Source: Paenibacillus doosanensis
GTDB taxonomy: Bacteria; Bacillota; Bacilli; Paenibacillales; NBRC-103111
DNA length: 64,000 bases
Assembly (NCBI RefSeq): GCF_025060755.1
Contig: NZ_JANYUY010000048.1
Span: forward strand, 1 to 64,000
Direction: 5' to 3'
Shown here: positions 45,217 to 54,696 of the stretch, in pieces
How the letters are laid out: every line of letters begins with the position of its first letter
Numbering within the stretch: position 1 is the stretch's first letter
The notes under the pieces: model-generated
The model's database searches: none
Told to the model about the DNA's origin: nothing
The model's input: the letters and a program-made list of their open reading frames with translations, nothing else
Program-made: the position numbers and the translations under genes

Positions 45217-46047
45217 TTAGTATTTGGGAGCTGTCGTGTTCATCGGAACCTTGAATTCCTCTTCTTCCTGTCCTACCGTCTCGTCTACGATTCCGAGCTC
45301 TTCCTTGATCCAGTCGTAGCCTTCGTTCTCCAGACGCTCAGCCAGTTCAGGACCGCCGGATTTTACAATGCGTCCTTGCATCATGACGTGAACGAAATCA
45401 GGCTTGATGTAGTTCAGCAAGCGCTGGTAGTGAGTGATGATCAGGAAGCCGCGGTCTTCGGTGCGCATAGCGTTAACGCCGGTAGCTACGATGCGCAGGG
45501 CGTCGATGTCAAGACCGGAGTCGATCTCGTCCAAAATAACGATGCTTGGCTCAAGCATCAGCATTTGCAAAATTTCGTTGCGTTTTTTCTCGCCGCCGGA
45601 GAAGCCTTCGTTCAAATAACGGTGCATGAACTCGGGATTCATTTCCAGTTCTTTCATCTTCGCTTCCATCTGACGGATGAATTTGATCAAAGAAATTTCG
45701 TTGCCTTCGCCGCGGCGAGCGTTGATGGCGCTGCGCAGGAAGTCGGCGTTCGTTACGCCGGCGATTTCGCTCGGATATTGCATAGCCAGGAACAGGCCTG
45801 CTCTAGCTCTCTCGTCGACGGCCATTTCGAGCACGTCTTCGCCGTTCAGCGATACGGAACCTTCTGTCACTTCATATTTAGGATGGCCCATGATCGTGGA
45901 AGCCAAAGTACTTTTACCGGTACCGTTAGGTCCCATGACGGCATGTACTTCGCCGCCTTTAATTTTCAGGCTCAAGCCTTTCAAAATCTCTTTGCCTTCG
46001 ACAGTCGCTTTCAAACCGTCTATAATAAATTCCGGTGCATTTGCCAT
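45217..46047 (-). CDS. sufC: Fe-S assembly ATPase SufC
   Basis: A 276-residue ABC-type ATPase. Walker [10 protein letters not shown] (39-47), signature [11 protein letters not shown], Walker [13 protein letters not shown] and the His switch in [10 protein letters not shown] are all present. It energises the SufBD scaffold and has no membrane partner. First gene of the operon; GGAGGC lies upstream of ATG 46047. Confidence 0.97.
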   Translation of the reverse strand: MANAPEFIIDGLKATVEGKEILKGLSLKIKGGEVHAVMGPNGTGKSTLASTIMGHPKYEVTEGSVSLNGEDVLEMAVDERARAGLFLAMQYPSEIAGVTNADFLRSAINARRGEGNEISLIKFIRQMEAKMKELEMNPEFMHRYLNEGFSGGEKKRNEILQMLMLEPSIVILDEIDSGLDIDALRIVATGVNAMRTEDRGFLIITHYQRLLNYIKPDFVHVMMQGRIVKSGGPELAERLENEGYDWIKEELGIVDETVGQEEEEFKVPMNTTAPKY

Positions 46048-46096
46048 AGTTATTCTGCCTCCATTTGAATAAATCGTTAGATAGTTTCATTCTTAC

Positions 46097-46136
46097 ATAA
46101 TAATCATTCTAAATTGATTCTCAATGATTCTCAATG
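46097..46136 (-). promoter_or_regulatory. suf promoter with tandem TGATTCTCAA repeats
   Basis: On the minus strand TTGAGA (46124-46119) and TATTAT (46102-46097) are 16 bases apart. The -35 lies inside two adjacent copies of a decamer (plus strand TGATTCTCAA twice, 46115-46134). The repeat resembles half of a Fur-type site and may be a metal- or iron-responsive operator. Confidence 0.55.
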
Positions 46137-46221
46137 TTACTACATTATATCGTACCAAGGCAAATGAATAAAGACCCATTTGGCTTATTTTTAAACTTTC
46201 ATGTTTAGTAAGTAGGGTCAC

Positions 46222-46797
46222 TTAACCCAGAGACGATTTGATTCGGGCAACGGCCGCCTCAAATTCGGCGTCGCTAAGCACAGGTTTGCGCCGGACTTCC
46301 TTCAGGGCGGCGTCCTTCAGCTGAATCCACGACTTGCATCCGTTATATTCGGGGACCACGGGAATCCGGACAGGTTCGGAGAGCTCGTAAATTCTGAGCA
46401 GCATCACGTGCAGCGGCTTCGCGCGCTTCCATTTCAATCTCTCTTCCGCAAAGGAATCGGTCCATATATGATATTCCGACAATTGGTTCAGTTGCTGCTG
46501 ATCAGCGATCAAAATATCTTCGAACAGCTCCGCATAGCAGCGTATCGTCACCTCCGTATCCTGAGGGCTCCAGCCTTCCAGCGTTTTATCCAAATCCGCC
46601 TGATGCTCCGGCTTCATCCATTGCTTCTTCTGATGCTCGTATGTAGGGAATAAATAGAAGCTTTCGCTTTCTACCTGAAAATCTCGCGTTTCCTCGCGGA
46701 TGCCGCCTTTACGCATAATAAGAATTTGCCGGCCGCTTCTCAGCGCTTCTACCGCTACGGCCCATTCTTTTAAAGCTGCTGGCTCAGTCTCCACCAT
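46222..46797 (-). CDS. DUF1802 family protein
   Basis: A 191-residue cytoplasmic protein. The start ALKEWAVAVEALRSGRQILI followed by MRKGGIREETRDFQVE is characteristic of DUF1802, and the length fits. The function is not known. It lies upstream of the suf operon on the same strand, but 174 bases and a promoter separate them, so it is independent. Confidence 0.8.
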   Translation of the reverse strand: MVETEPAALKEWAVAVEALRSGRQILIMRKGGIREETRDFQVESESFYLFPTYEHQKKQWMKPEHQADLDKTLEGWSPQDTEVTIRCYAELFEDILIADQQQLNQLSEYHIWTDSFAEERLKWKRAKPLHVMLLRIYELSEPVRIPVVPEYNGCKSWIQLKDAALKEVRRKPVLSDAEFEAAVARIKSSLG

Positions 46798-46971
46798 TAC
46801 TCCATCCTTTCCTTATATGGTCTTGTTTAATCTCTTTTTTTCCAAATAGCCTTAAAGCATATATTATAAGATTTCGGCCGTCTTCAAGCAACTGTTGGCA
46901 GGCATAAAACAAGCCCAAAAGCGCGATCATATACATGCGTCGCACAAACTCACTCGAGGAGGATGGACTTT

Positions 46972-47145
46972 ATGAAAGAAGGACTCATTCCTGCTGTTTT
47001 GGGTACGGCCGTTACGGCTTCAGGTGTTGCGCTGCGGGGGAAATATCCGATGGCTGCCGCGGCGGTCGCGGGCTTTGGCCTCGCACATGTCGTGCTCGGT
47101 GCGATCGATTTGGTCGAGCACCGCAGAAACGGCAAAATGGAGTAG
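46972..47145 (+). CDS. Small hydrophobic protein, unknown
   Basis: A 57-residue protein almost wholly made of two Ala/Gly/Val-rich hydrophobic segments (LIPAVLGTAVTASGVAL and AAAAVAGFGLAHVVLGAIDL) with a basic tail (EHRRNGKME). No family recognised. ATG 46972 is nine bases after GAGGAGG; ATG 46963 touches that site and is less likely. A clean terminator follows, which supports a real gene. Confidence 0.6.
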   Translation: MKEGLIPAVLGTAVTASGVALRGKYPMAAAAVAGFGLAHVVLGAIDLVEHRRNGKME

Positions 47146-47180
47146 CCGTTCCGCGTATTGCAAAACCGGAGCGGAACGCC

Positions 47181-47219
47181 AAAAAGCCTAATGCAGAAAT
47201 TGCGTTAGGTTTTTTGGGT
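47181..47219 (+). terminator. Terminator after the small hydrophobic protein
   Basis: AAAAAGCCTAATGCA pairs with TGCGTTAGGTTTTTT (47201-47215). Confidence 0.8.
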
Positions 47220-47245
47220 TTGTTGTTCACTATAAAAACATGCCG

Positions 47246-48904
47246 TTACTTCAGTTCGTTCATCCCCTTTTCTTGCAGGTTGCGAATCAACTGCAGCGCT
47301 TCCGCTCTCGTCAAGACGTCCTGCCCGGCGAAGCCGGCTATGCCGTTATCCGTTTTGCCCGAAGCGTACGCCCGGTCTAACAAATAAAGAATCGCTTCTT
47401 CCTTCATGACGTCGGCTCCGTCGGCCGCAGCTACGATCTCCGCAGCCTTCTCCCGCGTTACAGGCAGACTGCGCATGTCCGTCTGCTCCGCTCCTTTGAC
47501 CGGATACTTGTGCTCCCGGGCAAACTCGTATAACCCGTCCGACCAGCCGCCGCTTGCTTCCGCTGCCGGATTGTGACCGTAAGCCTTCAAAAGCATGCTT
47601 AGAAATTCCTCCTCGCTCACCCGCTTGTCAGGCTCGAACCGGCCGTCCGGATAGCCATCCACGATCTTCTTCCCTATAGCCCACCGCACGGTTTGTTCGG
47701 ACCAATGACCTTTCGTATCGGAAAAACGGATATCCGCCGAACCGCCGGGCGAGCCCGGGGATTGTCCCGCAGAACCGGATGAATCGGTCTCCCTAGAATC
47801 CGGATACATTAGTTCCTGCTCAGGCGCGGAAGGTTCTTTCTGAGAGGACTGCGATGGCTTGTTGATGTAAAAGAAGCGGACGTCATATTGCAATTCCAAT
47901 GTTTTGCCGTTTACGGGATTCAAGCCGCTCACTTTGACGGTGAATACATCGCCGTCCGCAATGCTCTCCAGCCCGATCGGGCGGAACGTCAGGCGAGTTA
48001 CGTCCTTATCGATTGCGGTATCCAGGTAGCCGTCCGCGCCGCCGGTCGCACGGTTGGTCCACACATGCCGATCCGAATGGCGGGTAAGCTCTACGGTATA
48101 TCCTTCCTTAGGACGGAAATCGGCGGAACTGAACGCCGAATGAAGACTGTAGGAGTTGAATAAAATAAGCCACCGGTTGCGGGGATCGAATACGTCGGCC
48201 GGGAAGCTGCCTTCCGCAGGATAAGCGATATAATTGCCGTCGGCAGGCTCCGAACTGGTCCCGCCCTCCAGGTTCATAACGGAATAGTAGCGGTACTGAT
48301 CCTTCGGATCGGGGGCGAGCCCGAAGCCGATTCGTTGGATTCCCGGGTCCAGAATCCGGTAATAATCGTCTTGATTTCTTTGATCCGACGAGCTGCCCGC
48401 CGGGTTCATGTACATATCAACCGTATCCGCGAGTCTGTTTGACGATGGCTCTTTTAAAATAAAGGCGCTGCTCTTGCCCAGCCCCTCCACGGCTTGTTCG
48501 TAAAAGAAATCATCCATGTCGCCCGGTTTCTCCGGTTTGACGGATAGCTCGCCGTAAGTGGCGGCCGTCACCGAAGCGGCGTATTGCAACTGGCGTGACA
48601 ATTCCTGAGACAGTTCCAGATTATCCGGCAATCTGGCAATGAAACGGTAAAAATTCGCTCTGGCTACCCCTCCCGCCAAATATTGCCCGTTCGCCTTCCC
48701 GAGATCGTATACGTCCTGCAATCGCGGCGTTTTCTCGAATGGAGCCGTTTTAAAATTATCAGGAGCATACTGCTTCCATTTGGCTCTAATATAGTCTTCA
48801 TTGCGGACCTTCATGCCCGAATTCAGCGTTTCTGCATACCCTGCCGAAACACAGCTAAACGCCAGGCTGCAGCCCATCAGCAGGCTGAAGATAAGCTTTC
48901 CCAA
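47246..48904 (-). CDS. Secreted protein with C-terminal SLH domain
   Basis: A 552-residue exported protein. The signal peptide is LGKLIFSLLMGCSLAFSCVS ending AGYA. The main part is unfamiliar but beta-rich (VELTRHSDRHVWTNRATGG, FTVKVSGLNPVNGKTLEL). After a Ser/Pro/Gly linker near residue 375, an S-layer homology domain follows (FSDTKGHWSEQTVRWAIGKK, DGYPDGRFEPDKRVSEEEF) with weaker repeats behind it, which would anchor it to wall pyruvylated polysaccharide. TTG 48904 lies ten bases after AAAAGGAG. Surface role unknown. Confidence 0.8.
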   Translation of the reverse strand: MGKLIFSLLMGCSLAFSCVSAGYAETLNSGMKVRNEDYIRAKWKQYAPDNFKTAPFEKTPRLQDVYDLGKANGQYLAGGVARANFYRFIARLPDNLELSQELSRQLQYAASVTAATYGELSVKPEKPGDMDDFFYEQAVEGLGKSSAFILKEPSSNRLADTVDMYMNPAGSSSDQRNQDDYYRILDPGIQRIGFGLAPDPKDQYRYYSVMNLEGGTSSEPADGNYIAYPAEGSFPADVFDPRNRWLILFNSYSLHSAFSSADFRPKEGYTVELTRHSDRHVWTNRATGGADGYLDTAIDKDVTRLTFRPIGLESIADGDVFTVKVSGLNPVNGKTLELQYDVRFFYINKPSQSSQKEPSAPEQELMYPDSRETDSSGSAGQSPGSPGGSADIRFSDTKGHWSEQTVRWAIGKKIVDGYPDGRFEPDKRVSEEEFLSMLLKAYGHNPAAEASGGWSDGLYEFAREHKYPVKGAEQTDMRSLPVTREKAAEIVAAADGADVMKEEAILYLLDRAYASGKTDNGIAGFAGQDVLTRAEALQLIRNLQEKGMNELK

Positions 48905-49085
48905 CTTGCACCAGCTCCTTTTCTTTTTCCTAGCCGAATTTCCAAATTTTATATTACCATATTTTGGACTGTGCATAAACGCAAAAAACACCCCGGTTAG
49001 GCTTACTTCGCAAGCGTCTTATGTTACATAAGGTACGCTGGAAGAAAAAGCTCAAATCGGGGCGTCATGGTAAGAACCTGGCTGT

Positions 49086-49274
49086 CTACTTACGGCTGCC
49101 GCCATGAACATAAGAGACTTGAGTATCGTGCATTCTGTCGAACTGCTGCTGGTTGGCCTTCATCGGATTCGAAGCGGCGGGGGCTCCCGCGTTCCCTTCC
49201 CCGCCGTAAGAGCTTAGGACAAGCACGACGCCGAGCGCAATCGCGATATACAGCGCTCTTGAAATGATCTTCAT
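49086..49274 (-). CDS. Small exported or membrane-anchored peptide, unknown
   Basis: A 62-residue protein: a basic start, a hydrophobic segment (LYIAIALGVVLVLSSYGG) and a short hydrophilic tail (QQQFDRMHDTQVSYVHGGSR). Without a Cys it is not a lipoprotein. GGAAGGGGTG precedes ATG 49274. No family recognised. Confidence 0.5.
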   Translation of the reverse strand: MKIISRALYIAIALGVVLVLSSYGGEGNAGAPAASNPMKANQQQFDRMHDTQVSYVHGGSRK

Positions 49275-49611
49275 TGGACACCCCTTCCGGAAATCGTAAA
49301 TTCCGCTTGATCCAATCCCGTTATATCCAATGTAAACATCGCGTGTCATGACGGTATTAACCGGACATGAAGTTTTTGTTAAGTTTGGTATGAAACTAAT
49401 GCGCTAAAAAGCGCGTCGTAATATCCAATTATTCCGATGTTATTTTACGAAATTTATCATGACGCACTCTATTCCCAGCGCGCACAATTTGCTATACTAT
49501 GGGATGATCGTTTTTTACGGACTATGGCCTTGCCCGGTTTGCAGCGCGGTTATTCGGCATGCGAATCCCGAGCCCGATCGCCATTCGAAATTTAAGGAGG
49601 ATTTATTGCCT
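49275..49611. other. Upstream region of mtnK
   Basis: A 337-base divergent gap. TATACT at 49493-49498 with an extended TG motif at 49490-49491 is the probable mtnK promoter, leaving a leader of about 105 bases. I looked for an S-box (SAM) riboswitch and T-box and found no matching core. GCGC-TAAAAA-GCGC near 49401 is a small hairpin. Confidence 0.5.
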
Positions 49612-50817
49612 ATGTCTTCATATCACGCTTTGACTGAAGCCGAAGCCGTAGAATTCGCCCGGAGCCTTCCCGATCTGTTCACTCCCGGCAGCGAATTGAC
49701 CAGCCGCGAAATCGGCGACGGCAACCTGAATCTGGTTTTCCACATCGTCGAGCCTTCCACCGGCAAAAGCATCATTCTCAAGCAGGCTCTTCCATACGCC
49801 AAGGTTGTAGGCGAATCATGGCCGCTGTCGCTCGACCGCGCCCGCATCGAGAGCGAAGCGCTGATGATCCAGGAATCGCTCTGCCCCGATCTCGTGCCTC
49901 ATGTGTTCGTCTATGAGAAAGATTTGGCGCTGACGGTCATGGAAGACTTGAGCGATCATGTCATTATGCGCAGAGGATTGATCGAAGGCAACCGCTATCC
50001 GCTGTTCGCGGGCCATATCGGCCGCTTCCTGGCGCACACGCTGTTCTACACCTCGGACCTCGGGATGAACCAGCAGGAGAAAAAGCTGCGCGTGAAGCGG
50101 TTCATCAATCCCGACTTGTGTAAAATAACGGAGGATCTGATCTTCGACGATCCGTACCGGAACGCGGATACGAACGATGTGCCTCCCGCGATCCAGGACG
50201 CGGTGGAAGCGATCTGGAACGACAGCGAGCTGCATCTGGAAGTGGCGATATTGCGCAGCGGCTTCCTGACCAAAGCGCAGGCGCTTCTGCACGGCGATCT
50301 GCATACGGGAAGCATCTTCATCAAGCCGGATTCGACCAAGGTGATCGACCCCGAGTTCGCTTACTACGGACCGATGGGCTTCGATATCGGCGCCGTCTTC
50401 GCCAACCTGCTGCTTAATTTTGCCGCACAGGAAGGCTGGAGCAAGGATGAGGCGTCCCGCAAAGATTACCGCACCTATCTGACGGATACGATCCGCGATA
50501 CGTGGAATGTATTCGAGCAGGAATTCAGGTCGCTGTGGAACGAGCACGGGGTCGACCGCGTGTCCAAGACGCCGGGCTATCAGGATTGGTATATGAGCCA
50601 GCTGCTGCAGGACGCCGTCGGCTATACCGGCAGCAAAACCGTTCGCCGCGTGCACGGCCTCGCTCAAGTGGCCGACATCAACAAGCTGGAGGATGCGGCG
50701 GCCAAGGAGCGCGCCCAGCGTATCGCGCTGCGCATCGGTACGACGCTGATCAAGCAGCACCGCAAGACCCAGTCGATCGAGGAATTAATCGATATCGCCT
50801 GGAAGGCCGTCCAATAA
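49612..50817 (+). CDS. mtnK: S-methyl-5-thioribose kinase MtnK
   Basis: A 401-residue kinase of the methionine salvage pathway that phosphorylates methylthioribose at C1. Kinase-fold motifs include REIGDGNLNLVFHI, SIILKQALPYAKVVGESWPL, LLHGDLHTGSIFI (catalytic loop) and VIDPEFAYYGPMGFDIGAV (metal-binding). Length is typical. ATG 49612 is 11 bases behind AAGGAGG, although the frame stays open to 49459. It is followed by mtnA, the next enzyme. Confidence 0.96.
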   Translation: MSSYHALTEAEAVEFARSLPDLFTPGSELTSREIGDGNLNLVFHIVEPSTGKSIILKQALPYAKVVGESWPLSLDRARIESEALMIQESLCPDLVPHVFVYEKDLALTVMEDLSDHVIMRRGLIEGNRYPLFAGHIGRFLAHTLFYTSDLGMNQQEKKLRVKRFINPDLCKITEDLIFDDPYRNADTNDVPPAIQDAVEAIWNDSELHLEVAILRSGFLTKAQALLHGDLHTGSIFIKPDSTKVIDPEFAYYGPMGFDIGAVFANLLLNFAAQEGWSKDEASRKDYRTYLTDTIRDTWNVFEQEFRSLWNEHGVDRVSKTPGYQDWYMSQLLQDAVGYTGSKTVRRVHGLAQVADINKLEDAAAKERAQRIALRIGTTLIKQHRKTQSIEELIDIAWKAVQ

Positions 50818-50924
50818 GCAAAAAGCGTTGCATTCGTTTACGATACGCAATCCGAGGACGGCGGGGCTCTCCGGCTAACGGCCGGCGGTCATCGCCAATC
50901 CCCTCTATAAGGAGATAACAGAAC

Positions 50925-52001
50925 ATGAGCACAACAGAACATACAGCTTCTGCGGATTGGCTGCAATCGGTCCGCTGGAATTCCGCGGAGAACCGCCTTG
51001 ATCTGCTCGATCAGCGCCTTCTGCCCGACGAAATCGTCTACCTTGCCCTGACGACCTCCGAGCAGGTTTGGGACGCGATCAAGCAGCTCGCGGTACGCGG
51101 GGCGCCGGCCATCGGCATCTCGGCGGCCTACGGGGTGTATCTCGGCGTCCGCGATCATAGCGGCGGCCGGGACGAGCTGCTTGACGCTGCGGTCAAGCAA
51201 TGCGATTATCTCGCCACGTCGCGCCCGACGGCGGTGAATCTGTTCTGGGCGCTGGATCGCATGAAACAGCGCGCCCGGGAGCTCGCTTCCGCCGGCACGG
51301 AGCCGGAAGCGCTGAAGCAGGCGCTGCTGGATGAAGCGAAGCTCATCCAGAGCGAAGACGAAGAGACGTGCCGCCTGATCGGCGAGCACGCGCTGTCCTT
51401 GTTCGAGGACGGCATGGGCCTCCTCACGCACTGCAACGCGGGCGGCCTCGCCACCGCCCGCTACGGCACGGCGCTTGCGCCGATGTACCTGGCGCAGGAG
51501 CGCGGCATACGCCTGAAGGTGTATGCCGACGAGACGCGCCCGGTGCTGCAGGGCGCGCGGCTGACGGCCTTCGAGCTGCAGCAGGCCGGCGTCGACGTGA
51601 CGCTGATCTGCGACAATATGGCCGGCGCCGTCATGAGCAAAGGCTGGGTGCAGGCCGTCATCGTCGGCACCGACCGCGTCGCGGCTAACGGCGACGTCGC
51701 CAACAAGATCGGCACGTACAGCGTCGCCGTGCTCGCCAAAGCGCACGGCATTCCCGTCTACGTCGCCTGCCCGACTTCCACGATCGATATGAACACGCCG
51801 ACCGGCGCGGACATTCCGATCGAGGAGCGGCACGAAGACGAGATTACGCAAGGCTTCGGCAAACGGACCGCGCCGCAGGGCATCAAGGTGTACAACCCGG
51901 CTTTCGACGTCACACCGAACGAATACGTGACGGCCATCATCACCGAGAAAGGCATCGTTCGCGCGCCGTATACCGAAAACCTGAAGAAGCTTTTTAACTA
52001 A
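50925..52001 (+). CDS. mtnA: S-methyl-5-thioribose-1-phosphate isomerase MtnA
   Basis: A 358-residue enzyme related to eIF2B-alpha that converts methylthioribose-1-phosphate to the ribulose form. The segments [28 protein letters not shown] (as SRPTAVN), [10 protein letters not shown] with the catalytic Cys, [11 protein letters not shown] and [18 protein letters not shown] are conserved. AAGGAG precedes the ATG. The gap to mtnK is 107 bases. No other salvage genes lie in the window. Confidence 0.97.
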   Translation: MSTTEHTASADWLQSVRWNSAENRLDLLDQRLLPDEIVYLALTTSEQVWDAIKQLAVRGAPAIGISAAYGVYLGVRDHSGGRDELLDAAVKQCDYLATSRPTAVNLFWALDRMKQRARELASAGTEPEALKQALLDEAKLIQSEDEETCRLIGEHALSLFEDGMGLLTHCNAGGLATARYGTALAPMYLAQERGIRLKVYADETRPVLQGARLTAFELQQAGVDVTLICDNMAGAVMSKGWVQAVIVGTDRVAANGDVANKIGTYSVAVLAKAHGIPVYVACPTSTIDMNTPTGADIPIEERHEDEITQGFGKRTAPQGIKVYNPAFDVTPNEYVTAIITEKGIVRAPYTENLKKLFN

Positions 52002-52047
52002 GCAGCGTTAACCGCTAGTCGACACCGCTTATCCAATGGCGAAATAC

Positions 52048-52086
52048 GGCCGGATTCCTTCAAAATAGGGGATTCCGGCCCTTTTT
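52048..52086 (+). terminator. Terminator of mtnKA
   Basis: GGCCGGA (52048-52054) pairs with TCCGGCC (52074-52080), followed by CTTTTTG. Confidence 0.75.
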
Positions 52087-52149
52087 GTCGTCCGCACCCA
52101 CATTTTACCGCCGGGTTCGACGACATTTTCCTTCTATCTTAATCTTGCA

Positions 52150-52177
52150 TTAAGCTTGGCTTCACACTTCTTTCACA
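52150..52177 (+). promoter_or_regulatory. Direct repeats with 11-base period, response-regulator site candidate
   Basis: TTAAGC (52150), TTCACA (52161) and TTCACA (52172) are spaced by 11 bases, as in binding sites of OmpR-type response regulators; TTCACA fits the Pho-box hexamer TT(A/T/C)ACA. The array lies 66 bases before the efflux operon. Confidence 0.45.
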
Positions 52178-52242
52178 AAACGTTGCTAAAGTTAGTAAGC
52201 AGCAAGGCAGAAAAGCTGAAATGTCGGAAAGGAGAAGCAAGA

Positions 52243-53931
52243 ATGGGATTACTGCGCAGTAAAAAATGGATAGCCGTTATCATCGGGCTAGCGCTTTGCG
52301 GTGGCGGTACATATTACTATTTGGACCATAAAAACACCAAAAAACCGGCTGCCAGCACCGAGGCTAAAACAGTGGAGATCAAGAAGGGCGCCATTACTTC
52401 CACCGTATCAGGAACTTCCCAATTCGAAGCGCGGGATGTCCAAAATATTATCGCCCCCGTAGACGGAACGATCAAGACGATGAACTTAACCCGGAACCAG
52501 CAGGTCAAAAAAGGGGACGTTCTGTTCGTCATCTCCGATCTTAGTCTGGAGGCGAATCTTCAGGAGGCGCAGGTCACGCTGCAGCAGCAGGAAAAAGATT
52601 TGGCCGATTTGAACGCACAGAAAAACAATCTGCAAATTTACGCTCCGATCAGCGGTCTCTTGACCTTGACATCCAACCTGGATACCGGCTCCAACGTAAA
52701 CAAGAACGGCCGTATCGGATCGATTGCCGATAATTCCACCTTGAAAACCAAGCTTCCGTTCCTGCTTGAAGATGCCGTTCAACTGAAAAAAGGCGATGCG
52801 ATCGATCTGACCGTTGACGGCTTTAATCTGACCAAGACGGCCGTTGTCGAGTCCGTAGGACAGCAGCCCAAAGGCGATGCCAGCGGCAACAAGCTGCTCG
52901 ATGTGGAAATCACGGTGAAAAACGACGGTACGCTCGGCTCCGGCATGAACGTCAAAGGAAGCGTCACGCTGGGCGGCAGAAAAGCGCAATCGACGGATAA
53001 AGGAACGCTCGAATTTAACAATGAAGAAAGCATCCTGTCCGGCGCGAGCGGCATGATCAGCAATATCAATATCAAAACGGGCAACTACGTCAACAAGGGC
53101 GACCTGATCGCCTCGATTACGAACGATACGCTCGACAACGATATTTTGAACAAGCAGGCTTCCATCGACAGACAAAAAATTACGATCAACAACTATCAGG
53201 ATAAATTGGATCAATTGACCGTAACCGCTCCGTTCGACGGCATCTTCTCTACGGATTTTGCCAACAAGAAATCGAATGTGCTGGCCAGCTACCCTGCCGG
53301 CTCGACCATTGAAGCGAACACGCAGCTCGGGGCCGTAGCGAATCTCGATTACATGCAGCTTCCGGTACAGGTCGACGAGCTCGATTTGCCTAACGTCAAG
53401 GTGGGCATGAAGGCTTCGGTCAAGGTCGATTCGATCTCAAACAAAGTATACGAGGGCGAAGTCAACCAAGTATCGACGGTCGGTACGACCACCAACGGGG
53501 TTACCTTCTTCGACGTCGGCATCTCGGTCAAAAACGACGACCAGCTGCGCAACGGCATGACGGCGACCGCCGAAATCATTACCCAGGATAAAAAGGACAT
53601 CCTGCTTCTCCCGCTCGAGGCGCTTCAACAGCAGCAGGGCAAACGTTACGTGACGCTGGTGAACGCGGACGGAACGAAGGAAGAGAAGCATGAGATCAAG
53701 ATCGGCATTCGCAACAAATTGTACGTCGAAGTGACCGACGGTCTGAAGGAAGGCGACAAGGTAGAGATTCCGGTAACGAAGAAATCGACCACGACTTCGC
53801 AAGCGGATATCGATAAAATACGCCAGCAATTCCAACAAGGCGGCGGCTTCCCTGGCACAGGCGGTGCAGGAGGCGCAGGCGGAGTTCAGTTTCAGCGAAG
53901 CGGATCTACCGGCGGCGGCGGCAACCGTTAA
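52243..53931 (+). CDS. MacA/YknX-like efflux adaptor (HlyD family)
   Basis: A 562-residue membrane fusion protein. One N-terminal helix (WIAVIIGLALCGGGTYYYLD) anchors it, then two biotinyl-lipoyl halves (AKTVEIKKGAITSTVSGTS; APVDGTIKTMNLTRNQQVKK and its repeat near residue 270, SGMISNINIKTGNYVNKGD) around a coiled coil, and beta-barrel domains. It is longer than YknX, with an apparently duplicated lipoyl region. The end is Gly-rich (GGGFPGTGGAGGAGG). ATG 52243 has AAAGGAG. It starts a four-gene operon with ABC ATPase and permease. Confidence 0.85.
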   Translation: MGLLRSKKWIAVIIGLALCGGGTYYYLDHKNTKKPAASTEAKTVEIKKGAITSTVSGTSQFEARDVQNIIAPVDGTIKTMNLTRNQQVKKGDVLFVISDLSLEANLQEAQVTLQQQEKDLADLNAQKNNLQIYAPISGLLTLTSNLDTGSNVNKNGRIGSIADNSTLKTKLPFLLEDAVQLKKGDAIDLTVDGFNLTKTAVVESVGQQPKGDASGNKLLDVEITVKNDGTLGSGMNVKGSVTLGGRKAQSTDKGTLEFNNEESILSGASGMISNINIKTGNYVNKGDLIASITNDTLDNDILNKQASIDRQKITINNYQDKLDQLTVTAPFDGIFSTDFANKKSNVLASYPAGSTIEANTQLGAVANLDYMQLPVQVDELDLPNVKVGMKASVKVDSISNKVYEGEVNQVSTVGTTTNGVTFFDVGISVKNDDQLRNGMTATAEIITQDKKDILLLPLEALQQQQGKRYVTLVNADGTKEEKHEIKIGIRNKLYVEVTDGLKEGDKVEIPVTKKSTTTSQADIDKIRQQFQQGGGFPGTGGAGGAGGVQFQRSGSTGGGGNR

Positions 53932-53958
53932 GCATCAGCATGGAAAGGAGGATCCCCT

Positions 53959-54696
53959 ATGGAAGCTCTCATTGAATTGAAAGACATCACGAAGTCATAC
54001 GAGCGAGGCGCGGAAAAGCTGCAAATCCTCAAAGGTGTATCAATGACGGTCACAACGGGCGATTTTGTGGCCATCGTCGGACCCAGCGGATCGGGGAAAT
54101 CGACGCTGATGAATACGATCGGTCTGCTGGACATTCCTTCCTCCGGCTCCTACAAGCTGGACGGCGTAGCCACGGAGAAGATGAGCGACAACCAGTTAGC
54201 CGAGTTCAGAAATAAAAAGATCGGATTTATTTTTCAGCAGTTTAACCTGCTTCCGAAATTGAACGCGATCGAGAACGTAGAGCTGCCGATGATCTATGCC
54301 GGAATAAGTAAAAAAATACGGCGGGAAAAAGCGCAGGAAATGCTGGAACTGCTCGGTATGGGCACTCGCGGTCATCATAAGCCGAGCGAGCTGTCCGGCG
54401 GCCAGCAGCAGCGCGTTGCAATCGCCAGAGCGCTGTCGATTTCGCCTTCGCTGCTTCTTGCGGATGAACCGACAGGAGCTTTGGATTCGAAGACCGGCAA
54501 CGAAGTGCTGGAGCTGATGATCAACCTGAACAATCAAGGCAATACCATCGTGCTCATCACCCATGATAATCATATAGCGGAAAATGCACGGCGCGTCGTC
54601 TCCATTCGCGACGGGGAAATCGTCAGAGACGAACGGCTTCGCCCCCTTCTCTCGCAGCCTCCTGAACTGAGGCCCGCAGCAGAGGTGATGAGATGA
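53959..54696 (+). CDS. MacB/LolD-type ABC transporter ATPase
   Basis: A 245-residue ATPase. Walker [10 protein letters not shown] (residues about 37-45), Q-loop FIFQQFNLL, signature LSGGQQQR, Walker [14 protein letters not shown] and switch His in VLITHD are intact. The sequence style is that of the LolD/MacB/YknY branch. GGAGG precedes the ATG; the stop overlaps the permease start as ATGA. Confidence 0.95.
   Translation: MEALIELKDITKSYERGAEKLQILKGVSMTVTTGDFVAIVGPSGSGKSTLMNTIGLLDIPSSGSYKLDGVATEKMSDNQLAEFRNKKIGFIFQQFNLLPKLNAIENVELPMIYAGISKKIRREKAQEMLELLGMGTRGHHKPSELSGGQQQRVAIARALSISPSLLLADEPTGALDSKTGNEVLELMINLNNQGNTIVLITHDNHIAENARRVVSIRDGEIVRDERLRPLLSQPPELRPAAEVMR

Noticed and set aside
49350-49611. 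S-box (SAM-I) riboswitch upstream of mtnK
   Set aside because: Methionine salvage genes often have one, but the conserved core and the kink-turn pattern are not visible in the leader.
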